A stretch of 64,000 bases of DNA. Origin: Microcoleaceae cyanobacterium MO_207.B10 (GTDB lineage: Bacteria > Cyanobacteriota > Cyanobacteriia > Cyanobacteriales > Microcoleaceae). This document shows, one piece after another, positions 18,907-28,217 of the stretch. The number at the start of each line of letters is the position of its first letter. Position 1 is the stretch's first letter. The position numbers were made by a program, and so were the translations under genes. The notes beneath the pieces were generated by a model. The model did no database searches and was not told where the DNA came from. It saw only the letters and a program-made list of their open reading frames with translations. Location: assembly GCA_030064835.1 (NCBI GenBank), contig JASJEE010000001.1, forward strand, positions 1-64,000, written 5' to 3'.

Positions 18907-19123
18907 TATATAAAATCTGATTGAACAGTCGTCCGCAGCGACGAAGCGGAAGCAATCTCCTAAACTCCTGAGATTTCTTTCCTTACGGAATGCTGCGCAA
19001 ACCTTCCACTCCGTTCCAGTCGCTGCGGAATTAGGTATAGTAATTATCCGGATTTAATATAAATCCTAAATCCTGGCTTCTGGATTATGATTTTTTACGA
19101 ATACTAAAATGTTTCGACTTAAA
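18907..19123. other. Intergenic DNA with GC-rich hairpin repeat
   Basis: About 18930-19030 holds GTCGTCCGCAGCGACGAAGC and CCTTCCACTCCGTTCCAGTC. Its reverse complement recurs at about 26085-26180 (GACTGGAACGGAGTGGAAGG). The pair marks another dispersed repeat. No gene seen. Confidence 0.4.
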
Positions 19124-19253
19124 TATAGCAATCCGACCATAGGTTATGACAAATCAAAAAGTAAATAAAAAACTGAAACTCTTGCCTGTTCCCTGTTCCC
19201 TGTTCCCTAAAAGCCATTAAAATTTTGTACACGACTAAAATAGGATTGCTATA
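19124..19253. repeat. R10 element copy 2
   Basis: TATAGCAATCCGACCATAGG at the left and AATAGGATTGCTATA at the right. The interior ATTAAAATTTTGTACACGAC and a run of TGTTCCC heptamers match the copy at 47352. Confidence 0.7.
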
Positions 19254-19280
19254 GGATTGCTATACTAAAATATTACAAGT

Positions 19281-19387
19281 TATAGCGGTTTTCATTAATA
19301 TAGAATACAACTATCAGAGCTGTAACTTATCTAATTTCAAACATACTTATATTTTGTTTGTAGTCTACCTTTGTGAAAACCGCTATA
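19281..19387. repeat. R11 inverted-end element
   Basis: TATAGCGGTTTTCATTAATA at the left and TTTGTGAAAACCGCTATA at the right, 107 bp. The terminal 14 bases TATAGCGGTTTTCA are perfectly inverted. The flanks share AGT (left end of AAGT, right start of AGTT), a possible 3-bp duplication. Only one copy seen here. Confidence 0.55.
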
Positions 19388-19534
19388 AGTTTTCTCGATC
19401 TTTACTCTATGCAACGCCTAAGTCGAAATCTAACTACTTATACCATTTCACTTTAGATATGTTACATATATTGGCCTGTAAATTTATAGAATGGTAGCTT
19501 CATATATGACAGCCATTTAGTTAAATGGTATTAG

Positions 19535-20605
19535 TTAAATTTTCTCTGATATTTTAACTCTAACTTGTACCTTCATTTCAACTGGTTGCTGTTGAGGCTG
19601 TTTCAATAATTTGCCAGTAGTATCGGAAACATCTTCTTTGATTAAACTGCTAAATTTCAACTTTTGCGCTAACACATCCCGTTGATTAATCAAATAAATA
19701 CTCACTATAGTTAAACCTACTCCCACAGACTGCAGGGAACTCAAAACCTCTCCTAAAAAGAAATTACCAAACAACAGAGCAAAAATTGGAGTTAGAAAAG
19801 TTAAAGCACTTAAACTGGTAAGATTACCCGAAGAAGCAAAATAAAAGAATAAACCATAGGCGATAGCACTACCAAAAATAGCAGCATAACCCATAGCTAT
19901 CCAACCATACTGATCAATATTAACCCACTGCTCAGACTCAAACCCTGCGGAAATAGCAAGTAATGGAACACCACCTAAAATTAAATGCCAACCAGTTGCC
20001 ATAACTGGATCGTTATATTTGCAAACCCAACGCACTAATACTGTTCCCACTGCCATAGATAGAGATGCTAGCAACATTAGCCATTCTCCACTCTGAAACA
20101 ATTTTTCAATTCCTAAAGATGATTCTATTGTTTCAGGATTAAATAAATTCCAAATCAATTCATCTGGCAAACCAATTAGACTAATACCAATAACACCAAT
20201 AACTAGCCCCAACCAACCCCAAAATCTAATTTTCTCTTGAAATAACCATAAACATAAAATTGCCACTGCCAAAGGTTGAGAATCAATCATTACCGATCCT
20301 AAACCAGCACCTGTTCTCACTAATCCTTCAGCTAAAAACCCTTGAAATAAAGCACCATCTACCAGGGCAAATAATAAAATCCATAACCAAGCTTTTCTAC
20401 CTTGTGGTTGTGGTCTTCCCTGAATCATTCCCACTAATAATAATAATATACCTGCAGGCACTAAACGCAATCCTGCCATAAAAAATGGTGTGGTGTTAGG
20501 GATGACTCCTTTCATTGCTACCATTGCTGTGCCCCAAAAGAAAAAAGGTGCGATTAGTAGTAGTGGGGCAAAGGGAAATTTTGAATTAGTTAGTTTTAGT
20601 TGCAT
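19535..20605 (-). CDS. DMT-family (EamA) transporter
   Basis: A 356-residue inner-membrane protein with ten predicted helices in two EamA repeats (first half with FFFWGTAMVAMKGVIP, second with IFGSAIAYGLFFYFASSG and TFLTPIFALLFGNFFLGE). These drug/metabolite exporters move small metabolites or amino-acid-like compounds; the substrate is not predictable here. The C-terminal 45 residues are a polar cytoplasmic tail rich in Lys and Gln. Start ATG at 20605. Divergent from sppA with a 250-bp shared upstream region. Confidence 0.88.
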   Translation of the reverse strand: MQLKLTNSKFPFAPLLLIAPFFFWGTAMVAMKGVIPNTTPFFMAGLRLVPAGILLLLVGMIQGRPQPQGRKAWLWILLFALVDGALFQGFLAEGLVRTGAGLGSVMIDSQPLAVAILCLWLFQEKIRFWGWLGLVIGVIGISLIGLPDELIWNLFNPETIESSLGIEKLFQSGEWLMLLASLSMAVGTVLVRWVCKYNDPVMATGWHLILGGVPLLAISAGFESEQWVNIDQYGWIAMGYAAIFGSAIAYGLFFYFASSGNLTSLSALTFLTPIFALLFGNFFLGEVLSSLQSVGVGLTIVSIYLINQRDVLAQKLKFSSLIKEDVSDTTGKLLKQPQQQPVEMKVQVRVKISEKI

Positions 20606-20856
20606 AGTTAAATTTGGGTTTGATTTTCGGCCTGTGGTTAACTAAGTTATTGATATACTTTTACAAATTGTAACATTTTGATGAAAAATTATAAATTATG
20701 TAGGATTATTAATTTGCCAAATCATAGAGAAAATATAGTAGAATTTTAAAATATTCATTGATATTCTCTTAATTGACAATTTAACTTGAATATGTTAAGC
20801 ATATAGGCTGAAAAGTCTATGCTATATGATTTTAGACTTTTGACTTAAATAAAAGC

Positions 20857-21675
20857 ATGATTTGGCCATTTAAGCCTCGGTATCGTAAACAAATTGCTCG
20901 AATTGAAATTAATGGTGCCATTGCTGGTGACACCCGAAAACGAGTTTTAGAAGCACTTAAAACCGTAGAAGAAAGAAAATTTCCGGCTCTGTTGCTTAGG
21001 ATAGATAGTCCAGGGGGTACCGTTGCTGACTCTCAGGAAATCTACAGCGCCCTGAAAAGGTTGCAGGAGAAAGTAAAGATTGTTGCTAGCTTCGGTAATA
21101 TTTCAGCGTCCGGGGGAGTTTATATTGGCATGGGTGCCCAAAATATTATGTCTAATCCTGGGACGATTACTGGCAGTATCGGAGTAATTTTGCGGGGTAA
21201 CAATATAGAACCTCTTTTGGAAAGAATAGGAATTTCCTTTAAAGTAGTCAAATCTGGGCCATATAAAGATATATTAGCCTTTGACCGAGAAATGACAGAG
21301 CCAGAAAAGCAAATTCTCCAAGATTTAATAGATGTGAGCTATCACCAGTTTGTCCAAACTGTAGCCGAAGCTAGAAATTTAGCTGTAGAAACTGTCAAAA
21401 CTTTTGCTGATGGTCGTATCTTTACTGGAGAACAAGCATTAGAGTTAGGTGTGGTTGACCGTTTAGGAACAGAAGAAGATGCGAGAAAATGGGCCTGTGA
21501 GCTGGTAGACTTAGACCCAGAGAAAACCGAAAGTTGTACTTTAGAAAAACCAAAATCTTTATTAAATCGAGTTTTGAGCAATAATCAGGTATCATCAAAA
21601 TTATCGGCTGCTCAAAGCTGGGTAGAATTTGAAGTCTCTACCAGTGGCTTACCTCTGTGGCTATATCGACCTTAA
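20857..21675 (+). CDS. sppA: SppA-type signal peptide peptidase
   Basis: Serine protease of the SppA (S49) family, 272 residues, the short single-domain form. The catalytic dyad is visible: Ser85 in ISASGGVYIG and Lys137 in SGPYKDI. DSPGGTVADSQE forms the oxyanion strand and TITGSIGVI the following conserved loop. Some SppA forms have an N-terminal membrane anchor; here there is only a short MIWPFKPRYRK start, so membrane association would be peripheral. The start is the ATG at 20857. Probably degrades cleaved signal peptides; in cyanobacteria SppA homologues have also been linked to light-harvesting turnover. Followed at 133 bp by aroH. Confidence 0.92.
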   Translation: MIWPFKPRYRKQIARIEINGAIAGDTRKRVLEALKTVEERKFPALLLRIDSPGGTVADSQEIYSALKRLQEKVKIVASFGNISASGGVYIGMGAQNIMSNPGTITGSIGVILRGNNIEPLLERIGISFKVVKSGPYKDILAFDREMTEPEKQILQDLIDVSYHQFVQTVAEARNLAVETVKTFADGRIFTGEQALELGVVDRLGTEEDARKWACELVDLDPEKTESCTLEKPKSLLNRVLSNNQVSSKLSAAQSWVEFEVSTSGLPLWLYRP

Positions 21676-21808
21676 TAAAGCAATCAGCGGTCAGCAATCA
21701 GCATAATTTTTTTGTGGACATTGATCAGAAGATTTCAAGCACTCCTCAACTAAAAGCTGATAGCTAGTCAAACTTAAGCAAAAAACTATTGATTGGGAGG
21801 ATTTTGGC

Positions 21809-22186
21809 GTGGCGTGGCGAGTTCAAGCAATTCGTGGGGCAACTACTGTCTTAGAAAACTCAAAAGAAGCTATTCAGGAGGCAGTAACAGAACTACTCGA
21901 TGAACTAGAAACCCATAATCAGATCGATCCAGACGAAATTATCAGTGTAACTTTTTCTGTGACTCGCGACTTAGATGCTATTTTTCCAGCAGCGATCGCC
22001 CGCCAACGTCCCCAGTGGAATAATGTACCTTTATTAGATGTGCAACAAATGCACGTTGAGGGTAGTTTAGAACGTTGTATCAGATTTTTGATTCATGTGA
22101 ATATACCGGAAACTCACGACAAAAAAATTGTGCATACCTATCTGCGAGGGGCAAAAAATCTGAGACCTGACTTGATAGCTAGATAG
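21809..22186 (+). CDS. aroH: Chorismate mutase, AroH type
   Basis: Turns chorismate into prephenate for Phe and Tyr synthesis. A 125-residue protein of the trimeric AroH fold. Visible are RAIRG-type start WRVQAIRGATTVLENSKEAI, the ISVTFSVTRDLDAIFPA segment, a conserved Cys/Arg pair (LERCIRFLIHV) and the C-terminal HTYLRGAKNLRPDL. The start is GTG at 21809 (VAWR read as MAWR), preceded by GGGAGG 10 bases upstream. Length is normal for the family. Confidence 0.95.
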   Translation: MAWRVQAIRGATTVLENSKEAIQEAVTELLDELETHNQIDPDEIISVTFSVTRDLDAIFPAAIARQRPQWNNVPLLDVQQMHVEGSLERCIRFLIHVNIPETHDKKIVHTYLRGAKNLRPDLIAR

Positions 22187-22374
22187 CAAAAAGTAGCTCT
22201 CTTCTGTCACTTTTAGAGAGAGCGATCGCTACATTTAATTATAGCTATCAAGTTTTGGAAATTTATAGCAGGTATAATAAATATTTGCTACGTGGAATGG
22301 GCATCCGGCCCACCCCACTTATCTTAATCCTGCCCTTCAGCTCTAAAGATGATTTATACTAAGTCCTATTGGTA

Positions 22375-23082
22375 TTACTTAGGTGAAAACAGTAAAATCA
22401 GAGTAACAGATAACACCGCTACAGTGAAGATTGACAAAAATACCAGGGATTTGCGATAGAAATTAGCACTGTCATCAAGTTGACCAAACTTCCGCAGTTG
22501 CCCTGATCGATATAACTGTTCCAGGTAATTACTGTCGTAACGGGCCATCCGAGCAAATGGCAACTCTCCTTGAGTGCGCTGGGGCAAAATCCGGCGACGC
22601 TGGTAGGGAACATAATTATAGCCAAATTGTTTGTCATATTCTTCGCTGTCTAACAGAGCATCAACAAAACCTTGGATTCCTTTTGTTGCTAATACAATAG
22701 ACCAAGCAAGTTTCTCTCGTTCGTTATAGACTGGGCGTCCTAAAACTCTTTGAATACAAAGCTCGACACAACGATAGTTACTGTTAGTATCATAAATCAG
22801 TCGCCGGAATGAGTCTGAAAGCAACAAACCTCGAATGAAATCCTTAATCGAGATCTGACCATTACGAAGTTGAGATTCCAGATAAACCTGTCGATGAGCT
22901 GTAATAATTTGCTGCTCGTTGAAAATTTGCCGATATGCTGCCCAGATGATGTCATCCATCTCTTTACCAATGGCTAGGTTCTCCAAAGTGTACTGTCTGG
23001 GATATTCATCTCCTGGAACCTCAAATCCTCAGACCCGATGATTTTGACTAGAGAGTGGATAGTAAAGTAAAGGAATTGTCAT
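22375..23082 (-). CDS. cpcL: CpcG/CpcL phycobilisome linker with an in-frame TGA at codon 18
   Basis: Rod linker with a PBS linker domain (IIWAAYRQIFNEQQII, LLLSDSFRRLIYDTNSNYRC, VLGRPVYNEREKLAWSIV, LLDSEEYDKQFGYNYVPYQR) and a C-terminal membrane helix (SLVFLSIFTVAVLSVTLILL). CpcG-like linkers with such a helix are the CpcL (CpcG2) type, known to attach rod-type phycobilisomes to photosystem I. The family N-terminus is fully present from the ATG at 23082 (MTIPLLYYPLSSQNHRV), with AGGA upstream. It is then cut by TGA (23029-23031) before GFEVPGDEYPRQYT continues in the same frame. From TTG at 22986 the open part has 203 codons. Either a recent nonsense mutation, a sequencing error or an internally started protein. 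Confidence 0.85.
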
Positions 23083-23130
23083 TGATAAAATCCTATGATC
23101 AATATTTTTTTGATTTTGAGTTTTATTTTT

Positions 23131-23511
23131 GGCTTTGTTGCATGAAAGTATATAGTTACCGCACTTGCTTGTGCATATCTACTTCATAATGCGTGGAAAC
23201 TGCTGTAACTATTGGACAATAGATGAAGAGAACATCAATATAAGACCTAAAAAGGCTAAAAGCTTTACAGGTAAACATTTTGAGATTTAATCAGCCCACC
23301 CTAACTATTGGACAATAGATGAACAGAACATCAATAATACCCAAAGAGAGCGATATAGCAGCCGCACTTGCTCCGCGTTTGATATGCTAACCAAAGCGGA
23401 ATGGACGTTAGCTACTTTTATGCAACAAAGCCGTTATACCGCAACAAGGGGGTGATTTGGCGATTTGCGAAGCAATCCCTTCGGGAATCGCTACCTTCTG
23501 GCAACAAAGCC
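23131..23511. mobile_element. R4 element copy 1 (381 bp, 9-bp target duplication)
   Basis: GGCTTTGTTGCA at the left and GGCAACAAAGCC at the right, flanked by TTTATTTTT on both sides (23122-23130 and 23512-23520). GGCTTTGTTG ends with a 9-bp duplication resemble IS903-type ends of the IS5 family (established for that group; relationship inferred). Another TGCAACAAAGCC lies internally at 23421-23432, and a 35-bp segment beginning TAACTATTGGACAATAGATG is present twice inside. No transposase frame. Confidence 0.75.
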
Positions 23512-23520
23512 TTTATTTTT

Positions 23521-23882
23521 AATAATTTTATTTCAACATAAATTATAATTATTATCAATAATTAGGATATTAATTTTTATTAATAATTATAATTAAGGTT
23601 AATTTATTATATAACAATAAATTATAAAAAGTAGTGGTTAGGCAATTGGTAGTCAGCTTTTTTGTTGAGATAATGCACAAAAAACACTAAATTAATTGCT
23701 ACTTGCTCACAAATTTGCTCCTTTTAACCGCACCATTAAAAGTAAGCAAAAGATAGCACATACAGTATAGGATAGTCGAACTACTACCAATGGGATCGAT
23801 GAGCATTTGAAATTAAATTATCAAAGCATTGCTGCTCGTAACCACTACCGAAATTTAGGCAAGTTTCTCAGATATATACACT
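23521..23882. other. Intergenic DNA downstream of nadB
   Basis: AT-rich DNA without a recognisable gene or repeat. Mixed poly-AT blocks near 23550-23630. No terminator of classical form found after the nadB stop. Confidence 0.35.
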
Positions 23883-25586
23883 TCAACTACCTATACTTTG
23901 AATTTTCGGAGGTTTAGATTTAATCTTAGTTGGTGACTTCCACAGGCGATCGCCCTGTATCAAAGTATGTAAATTCCAATCATTGGAAGTTTTTGGATAA
24001 TCACTCCGATAATGTCCGCCTCTACTTTCAGTGCGTGATCTAGCACTTTTGAGAATTAAATAACCCAAATCTAAAAGATTGAGTGTTTCTGCTGTTATCC
24101 GCAACTGCTGTTCTGCCTCAGTAGAATTTAATTCTATCATTTCATTAGGTAAGAGATTAGCTAAAAATTTAACTATATCTAAATTTGCTAAACTATCTCG
24201 CAAACTATTAACCTGATTTAATGCCAGATTTAACAACTCCCCTTGACGAGAAATTCCTGCACTTTCCCACATTAAATTTGGCAACATTTGTCGGACCGCC
24301 TCTATCTGTTCCATCTCATTACTCCAATTTGAGTTAAACTGTGAAATTTGAGAATCTGGTGCAACCAAATTTGGCTCAATTTCAATGCGAGATAGTTGAG
24401 CAGCAAATACTAAACATTCCAACAAAGAATTACTAGCCAAACGGTTGGCTCCATGAACCCCTGTACTAGCAGTTTCTCCAATAGCATAGAGTCCGCGAAT
24501 AGAAGTTTGACTCATTAAGTCGCAAGCAACTCCTCCCATCCAATAATGAGCAGCAGGAGAAACTGGGATAGGTTCTTGAAAAACATCAATACCCCATTGT
24601 TGACAGACATTGATAATATTGGGAAAACGATAGCGAATGCGTTCTGGTTCAATTGGACGCAAATCTAAATAGACGTGAGCATGGGTGGGATCGTCAGAAG
24701 TTTTGTGCAAGTGATGAAAAATAGCTCGACTGACAACATCTCTAGGAGCTAATTCTCCAGCAGGATGATAGTCAAAAGCAAAACGGTAGCCTGTTTCATC
24801 AACCAGATGCGCTCCCTCCCCTCGCACTGCTTCGCTAATCAAAAAATGAGGAGCGCCGGGTTTAGTCAAAGCAGTAGGATGAAATTGGAAAAATTCTAAG
24901 TCTCGTAAAATTGCCCCTGCACGCCACGCAATGGCAGTTCCATCTCCGGTAGTGACTGCTGGGTTAGTAGTTTGAGCAAATATTTGACCTCCTCCACCTG
25001 TGGCGAGAACAACTACAGAAGATTTTAACCACTGAATTTTGTTTTGATGGAGAAGACTAATTCCTTGAACGCGGTTTTTTTGAGGACTCAGCCATAAATT
25101 CAATGCTACTGCTTGGGAAATTACTTGAATATTTGGACGTTCCAGAACTTTTTCTGCGAGAGTATCAATAATAGCTCGACCTGTAGTATCTGCGGAATGA
25201 AGTACGCGGGGGTAAGAGTGAGCAGCTTCTAAAGTCATTGCCAGTTTTTCTCCTTTGCGGTCAAAGGCAACTCCCATTTCTACTAGATGGGCGATCGCTT
25301 CAGCAGCATTCTCCACCATAAATTTTACTGCTTCATAGTCACACAAACCCACACCAGCTTTCAGGGTATCTTCTAGGTGTAATAATGGATTATCTGATGG
25401 GTCAACAGCAGCAGCAATACCTCCCTGAGCATAGTTACTTGAACCCATGTTAATCACATTTTTAGTAATTAAGGCAATTCTCAGATGGGTAGCTAAACAA
25501 AGTGCAGCATAAAGTCCTGCTGCACCCGATCCCACTACTATAACATCAAAGTAGGGAGAAATATTTAGAGATGTTAATTTTTGCAT
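23883..25586 (-). CDS. nadB: NadB, L-aspartate oxidase
   Basis: Flavoenzyme that oxidises L-aspartate to iminoaspartate, the first step of de novo NAD synthesis. 567 residues from the ATG at 25586; a TTG three codons upstream is less likely. FAD-binding GSGAAGLYAAL at the N-terminus, then SSNYAQGGIAAA, HSADTTGRAI, the catalytic region PTALTKPGAPHFLISEAVRG EGAH, MGGVACD, GETASTGVHGANRLASNSLL, and a C-terminal helical domain ending with GHYRSDYP. Its partner nadA lies at 35140 on the same strand, about 9.5 kb away, rather than adjacent. Confidence 0.96.
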   Translation of the reverse strand: MQKLTSLNISPYFDVIVVGSGAAGLYAALCLATHLRIALITKNVINMGSSNYAQGGIAAAVDPSDNPLLHLEDTLKAGVGLCDYEAVKFMVENAAEAIAHLVEMGVAFDRKGEKLAMTLEAAHSYPRVLHSADTTGRAIIDTLAEKVLERPNIQVISQAVALNLWLSPQKNRVQGISLLHQNKIQWLKSSVVVLATGGGGQIFAQTTNPAVTTGDGTAIAWRAGAILRDLEFFQFHPTALTKPGAPHFLISEAVRGEGAHLVDETGYRFAFDYHPAGELAPRDVVSRAIFHHLHKTSDDPTHAHVYLDLRPIEPERIRYRFPNIINVCQQWGIDVFQEPIPVSPAAHYWMGGVACDLMSQTSIRGLYAIGETASTGVHGANRLASNSLLECLVFAAQLSRIEIEPNLVAPDSQISQFNSNWSNEMEQIEAVRQMLPNLMWESAGISRQGELLNLALNQVNSLRDSLANLDIVKFLANLLPNEMIELNSTEAEQQLRITAETLNLLDLGYLILKSARSRTESRGGHYRSDYPKTSNDWNLHTLIQGDRLWKSPTKIKSKPPKIQSIGS

Positions 25587-25892
25587 TCTGATCAACTTAT
25601 ATTTTTAAGATAGAACAAATCTGTGGTAAAATGCTTCTGAGCAAGTTTTTATGCTAGGCTGATTTCCCAGAATATTTATATCTAGCAAAATAATTTCCTA
25701 ACCTCCTGATTATGCTAGAATAGGAGGATAGAAAGGATTATTACTCATTGGTACAGATTAGAGAAATTATAATTGCTTTTTCAATATTCAGCTATTTTTT
25801 TCTTACTTTTTTTATATTTTTTTTGTTGTGAATAAAAAATTGTTGACCAGCAATTTAATTTTTGTCAGGAAGATCGAGAATTAAGATGTCAT

Positions 25893-26062
25893 TCATTAAT
25901 TGATAATTGATAATGGATAATTGATAATTACAAGAAGGTTAAAACCGTTACGGAATTGAATATCGGGAAATTCAAGAGCACTTTTTTTCCCCTATCCAAG
26001 GGGAGGCTTCAAGGCGCGAATTATGTAATTATTAATAATTAATAATTGGGTAATATAGAATC
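25893..26062 (-). repeat. R12 repeat
   Basis: Reverse-orientation copy: TAATTGATAATGGATAATTG, GGTTAAAACCGTTACGG, TTTTTTCCCCTATCCAAGG, GGGAGGCTTCAAGG, TAATTATTAATAATTAATAA. The blocks align with the copy at 13485. The 300 bp between it and nadB are AT-rich and presumably hold the nadB promoter. Confidence 0.55.
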
Positions 26063-26084
26063 CGCATAATTACTATAGCTAAGT

Positions 26085-26200
26085 CATTGCGACTGGAACG
26101 GAGTGGAAGGTTTCGCTGCGCGACATGAATGCGCAGCATTCCGTAAGGAAAGCAATCTCGTGAGACCTCTGAGATTGCTTCCTATCGTCCCAATGACAAG
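26085..26200. repeat. GC-rich dispersed repeat
   Basis: TTGCGACTGGAACGGAGTGG, TGCGCAGCATTCCGTAAGG and CTCTGAGATTGCTTCC are the reverse complement of the block at about 18930-19030. The open frame that crosses it has no protein-like features. Confidence 0.45.
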
Positions 26201-26215
26201 TTTTCAGCCGGATTC

Positions 26216-26328
26216 GGTAGTCCTGCATAGTAATGGTAAATAGGACAGTACGGGAGCAAGATGCTCCCACTACCTTGTCTCGTAACAAAAATAATTACAA
26301 TCCACTACCATTACTATGCACCACCACC
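26216..26328 (-). mobile_element. R6 element copy 2
   Basis: GGTAGTCCTGCATAGTAATGG at the left and CTACCATTACTATGCACCAC ending CACC at the right, the same ends as the copy at 5300 in reverse. No target duplication seen here. The interior differs, with GGGAGCAAGATGCTCCC forming a small hairpin. Confidence 0.65.
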
Positions 26329-26389
26329 AAATATTTATAATTTAGTCTCTTACAATAGAAAAATATCTCATATTATCTCTGATTAAATA

Positions 26390-26620
26390 ACTTTAACAAA
26401 CAATCTTTTCCCAATCTCGTAGGGACGTTGCATGCAACATCCCTACATCACGGTTAATTAATGTTATATCATGTCCGGTTGAACAGTGATAAATAAATAA
26501 CTGGGGAGGAGTCAGGAGTCAGGAGTCAGGAGTCAGAATAAAAGAAGAAAGAAGAAGAAAGTTTTTTTATCACTAATTATCCGGACATGATGTTACTTGA
26601 TATCACCAGCAAATACTAAA
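26390..26620. repeat. R13 palindromic repeat split by an R3 element
   Basis: R13 has the core CGTAGGGACGTTGCATGCAAC, then ATCCCTAC, followed by GGTTAATTAATGTTA and ACTTGATATC. The same sequence runs uninterrupted, in reverse, at about 47862-47946. Here an R3 element (26468-26591) sits between GTTAT and GTTAC, so R3 jumped into R13. Confidence 0.65.
26468..26591. mobile_element. R3 element copy 1 (124 bp, 5-bp duplication)
   Basis: ATCATGTCCGG at the left and CCGGACATGAT at the right are perfectly inverted. Flanked by GTTAT (26463-26467) and GTTAC (26592-26596), a 5-bp duplication with one change. The interior holds tandem GTCAGGA heptamers. Non-coding. Confidence 0.75.
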
Positions 26621-26653
26621 ATTTTTGCCTAAGAAGTTGTTTGAGAAGTAATT

Positions 26654-27000
26654 GATCGCCCTAAATCCCCCTTTTTAAGGGCAGGGCTGTTTCAAAGTCA
26701 AATAAATAATTGATATGAATGAGAATTGGGGGCACGATTACCGGAATTTGCGGAAAATTGAGGAAAAACTGGGGATTTTTAGGGGTGGAGGTAGGGAAAA
26801 GCTCCCAAAGAATCTTGGTCAAATCAACGGAATTTCTCAAAAATCCATGAGATCGCCAAAATTATTGAGCGATAAATTTGGGCGAAATCCAATGGTATTG
26901 GGTGGAAAATTCTCCTCTGCTCCCTGCTCCCCTGCTCCCCCTCTACCTTAACCAAGAATCAAACAGCCCTACCTTTTCAAGGGGGGTTAGGGGGGATATC
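26654..27000. repeat. R7 inverted repeat interrupted by an AGGGCTGTTT-ended insert
   Basis: The arms GATCGCCCTAAATCCCCC and GGGGGGTTAGGGGGGAT are those of an R7 repeat. Between them lies an insert of about 288 bp (26683-26970) with inverted ends AGGGCTGTTT. Its interior includes a 78-codon open frame (26715-26951) that is glycine-, lysine- and proline-rich without any recognisable motif; I do not treat it as a gene. Confidence 0.55.
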
Positions 27001-27068
27001 AATCAAAATTCATGCTTTTCCAAGATTCTCTAAATTACCGATAACTATCAAGAGGTAAATACAAAATC

Positions 27069-27869
27069 CTAAGCGCTGATCAACCCCATCTGACGCTCCC
27101 ATTTTTGTTTAATAGTCTGATAGTCGTTGTAATATTCTTCTGGATTAAATCCTGGCAAAATTTCATACACATCTATTTCTTGCCATAAAGGTTGTAAACT
27201 TTCAATAACTGGCATAGATTGAGCTACAATTTTTTCAGGTTTTAACCAATATTGTTTTTCTTCAACTGTTACATTAGGACGTAATTTATTTTCATTACCT
27301 GTATCTGTGGTACTAACATTAATAAAACGTCCCCGAATTAATCCTTTCCACTCTTCTGACTTGGCTAAATCTTTGATATATTGGCGTAAAGTATCTTTAG
27401 CATAGGTATAAGAACGCCAAAACGGAATTTTATATTTATCACTAATGGAACCAAAGCCACAAAGGGCGAGGGTTATTTTCTGCCCGCTCTGATGTTCTTT
27501 ATTAAGTTTTTCTACCAAGGGATTGACAACATTAACAAAAGTATGGTAATTTGATAAAAATACTTCATTATCTATTTTGTGCCGATCTTGGTTGAGGTGG
27601 GGCAAAGATTCTAAATCTTCATACTTGAATTTACCTACGCCATGTACCAGTATGAGATCGGAAATTCCACTAAGGTCTAATTTTTCAATAGCTTCTCTAG
27701 TTTTTTTTTCATCTAGGAGATCGACTTTAAATTGGATAACTTCGGTTGCTTCTAAATTGCTCCGGGAAAGAGCCACACATTTTGTATTTTCTTGTTTTAA
27801 AAAATGTTTGAGGTAGGAGCTTCCAACAGCACCACCTGCACCTGTGACAATTGCTAATCGAGTATTCAT
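27069..27869 (-). CDS. Short-chain dehydrogenase/reductase family protein
   Basis: A 266-residue SDR with Rossmann fold. The start is the ATG at 27869, with GAGG 11 bases upstream; the longer frame begins with TTG. The nucleotide-binding glycine motif is TGAGGAVGSSYL. The catalytic YxxxK is in SYTYAKDTLRQYIK, with Ser in FGSIS before it. A C-terminal extension (ILPGFNPEEYYNDYQTIKQK) goes past the usual SDR core. The substrate is not predictable. Same strand as the nicotinamidase-like gene upstream, but 350 bp separate them, so a separate unit is likely. Confidence 0.82.
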   Translation of the reverse strand: MNTRLAIVTGAGGAVGSSYLKHFLKQENTKCVALSRSNLEATEVIQFKVDLLDEKKTREAIEKLDLSGISDLILVHGVGKFKYEDLESLPHLNQDRHKIDNEVFLSNYHTFVNVVNPLVEKLNKEHQSGQKITLALCGFGSISDKYKIPFWRSYTYAKDTLRQYIKDLAKSEEWKGLIRGRFINVSTTDTGNENKLRPNVTVEEKQYWLKPEKIVAQSMPVIESLQPLWQEIDVYEILPGFNPEEYYNDYQTIKQKWERQMGLISA

Positions 27870-28217
27870 AAATTTTTTATCCTCTATTTTCAAAGTATGT
27901 TGCTATTTTGACCTTGATTTTCTCAACATAACTTTTAAAATTATTTATTTCCCTTGTCTTCAGAAAAGCAGGATTTGAGTTTAGGTCTAAAAATTCGTAA
28001 GCATTCAGCTATTAGCCCTCAGCTATTCCTGCGGAATGCTGCGCAAACAGCAAATCCTATCTAAACCTTAAAATAGCTTTAAAGTCAGCTTTGATAGATT
28101 AAGATTCAATTTACCTCAATAAAGCCAAGCTTTTATCTCAAACTAAAATAAATAGCTAACTGCTGAATGCTGACAAAATTTCATTATTATTAAATAGAAA
28201 ATCCTGCTTTTATAATG
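27870..28217. other. Intergenic DNA
   Basis: Contains AGCTATTCCTGCGGAATGCTGCGCAAACAGC (about 28021-28050, written here in two halves: AGCTATTCCTGCGGAATG then CTGCGCAAACAGC), a copy of the repeat at 14903. Otherwise AT-rich, with no gene seen. Confidence 0.35.

Noticed and set aside
26715-26951. 78-codon open frame on the plus strand
   Set aside because: It lies in an insert bounded by AGGGCTGTTT inverted ends, has low-complexity Gly/Lys/Pro composition, lacks a ribosome-binding site and ends within a CCCTGCTCCC-type repeat.
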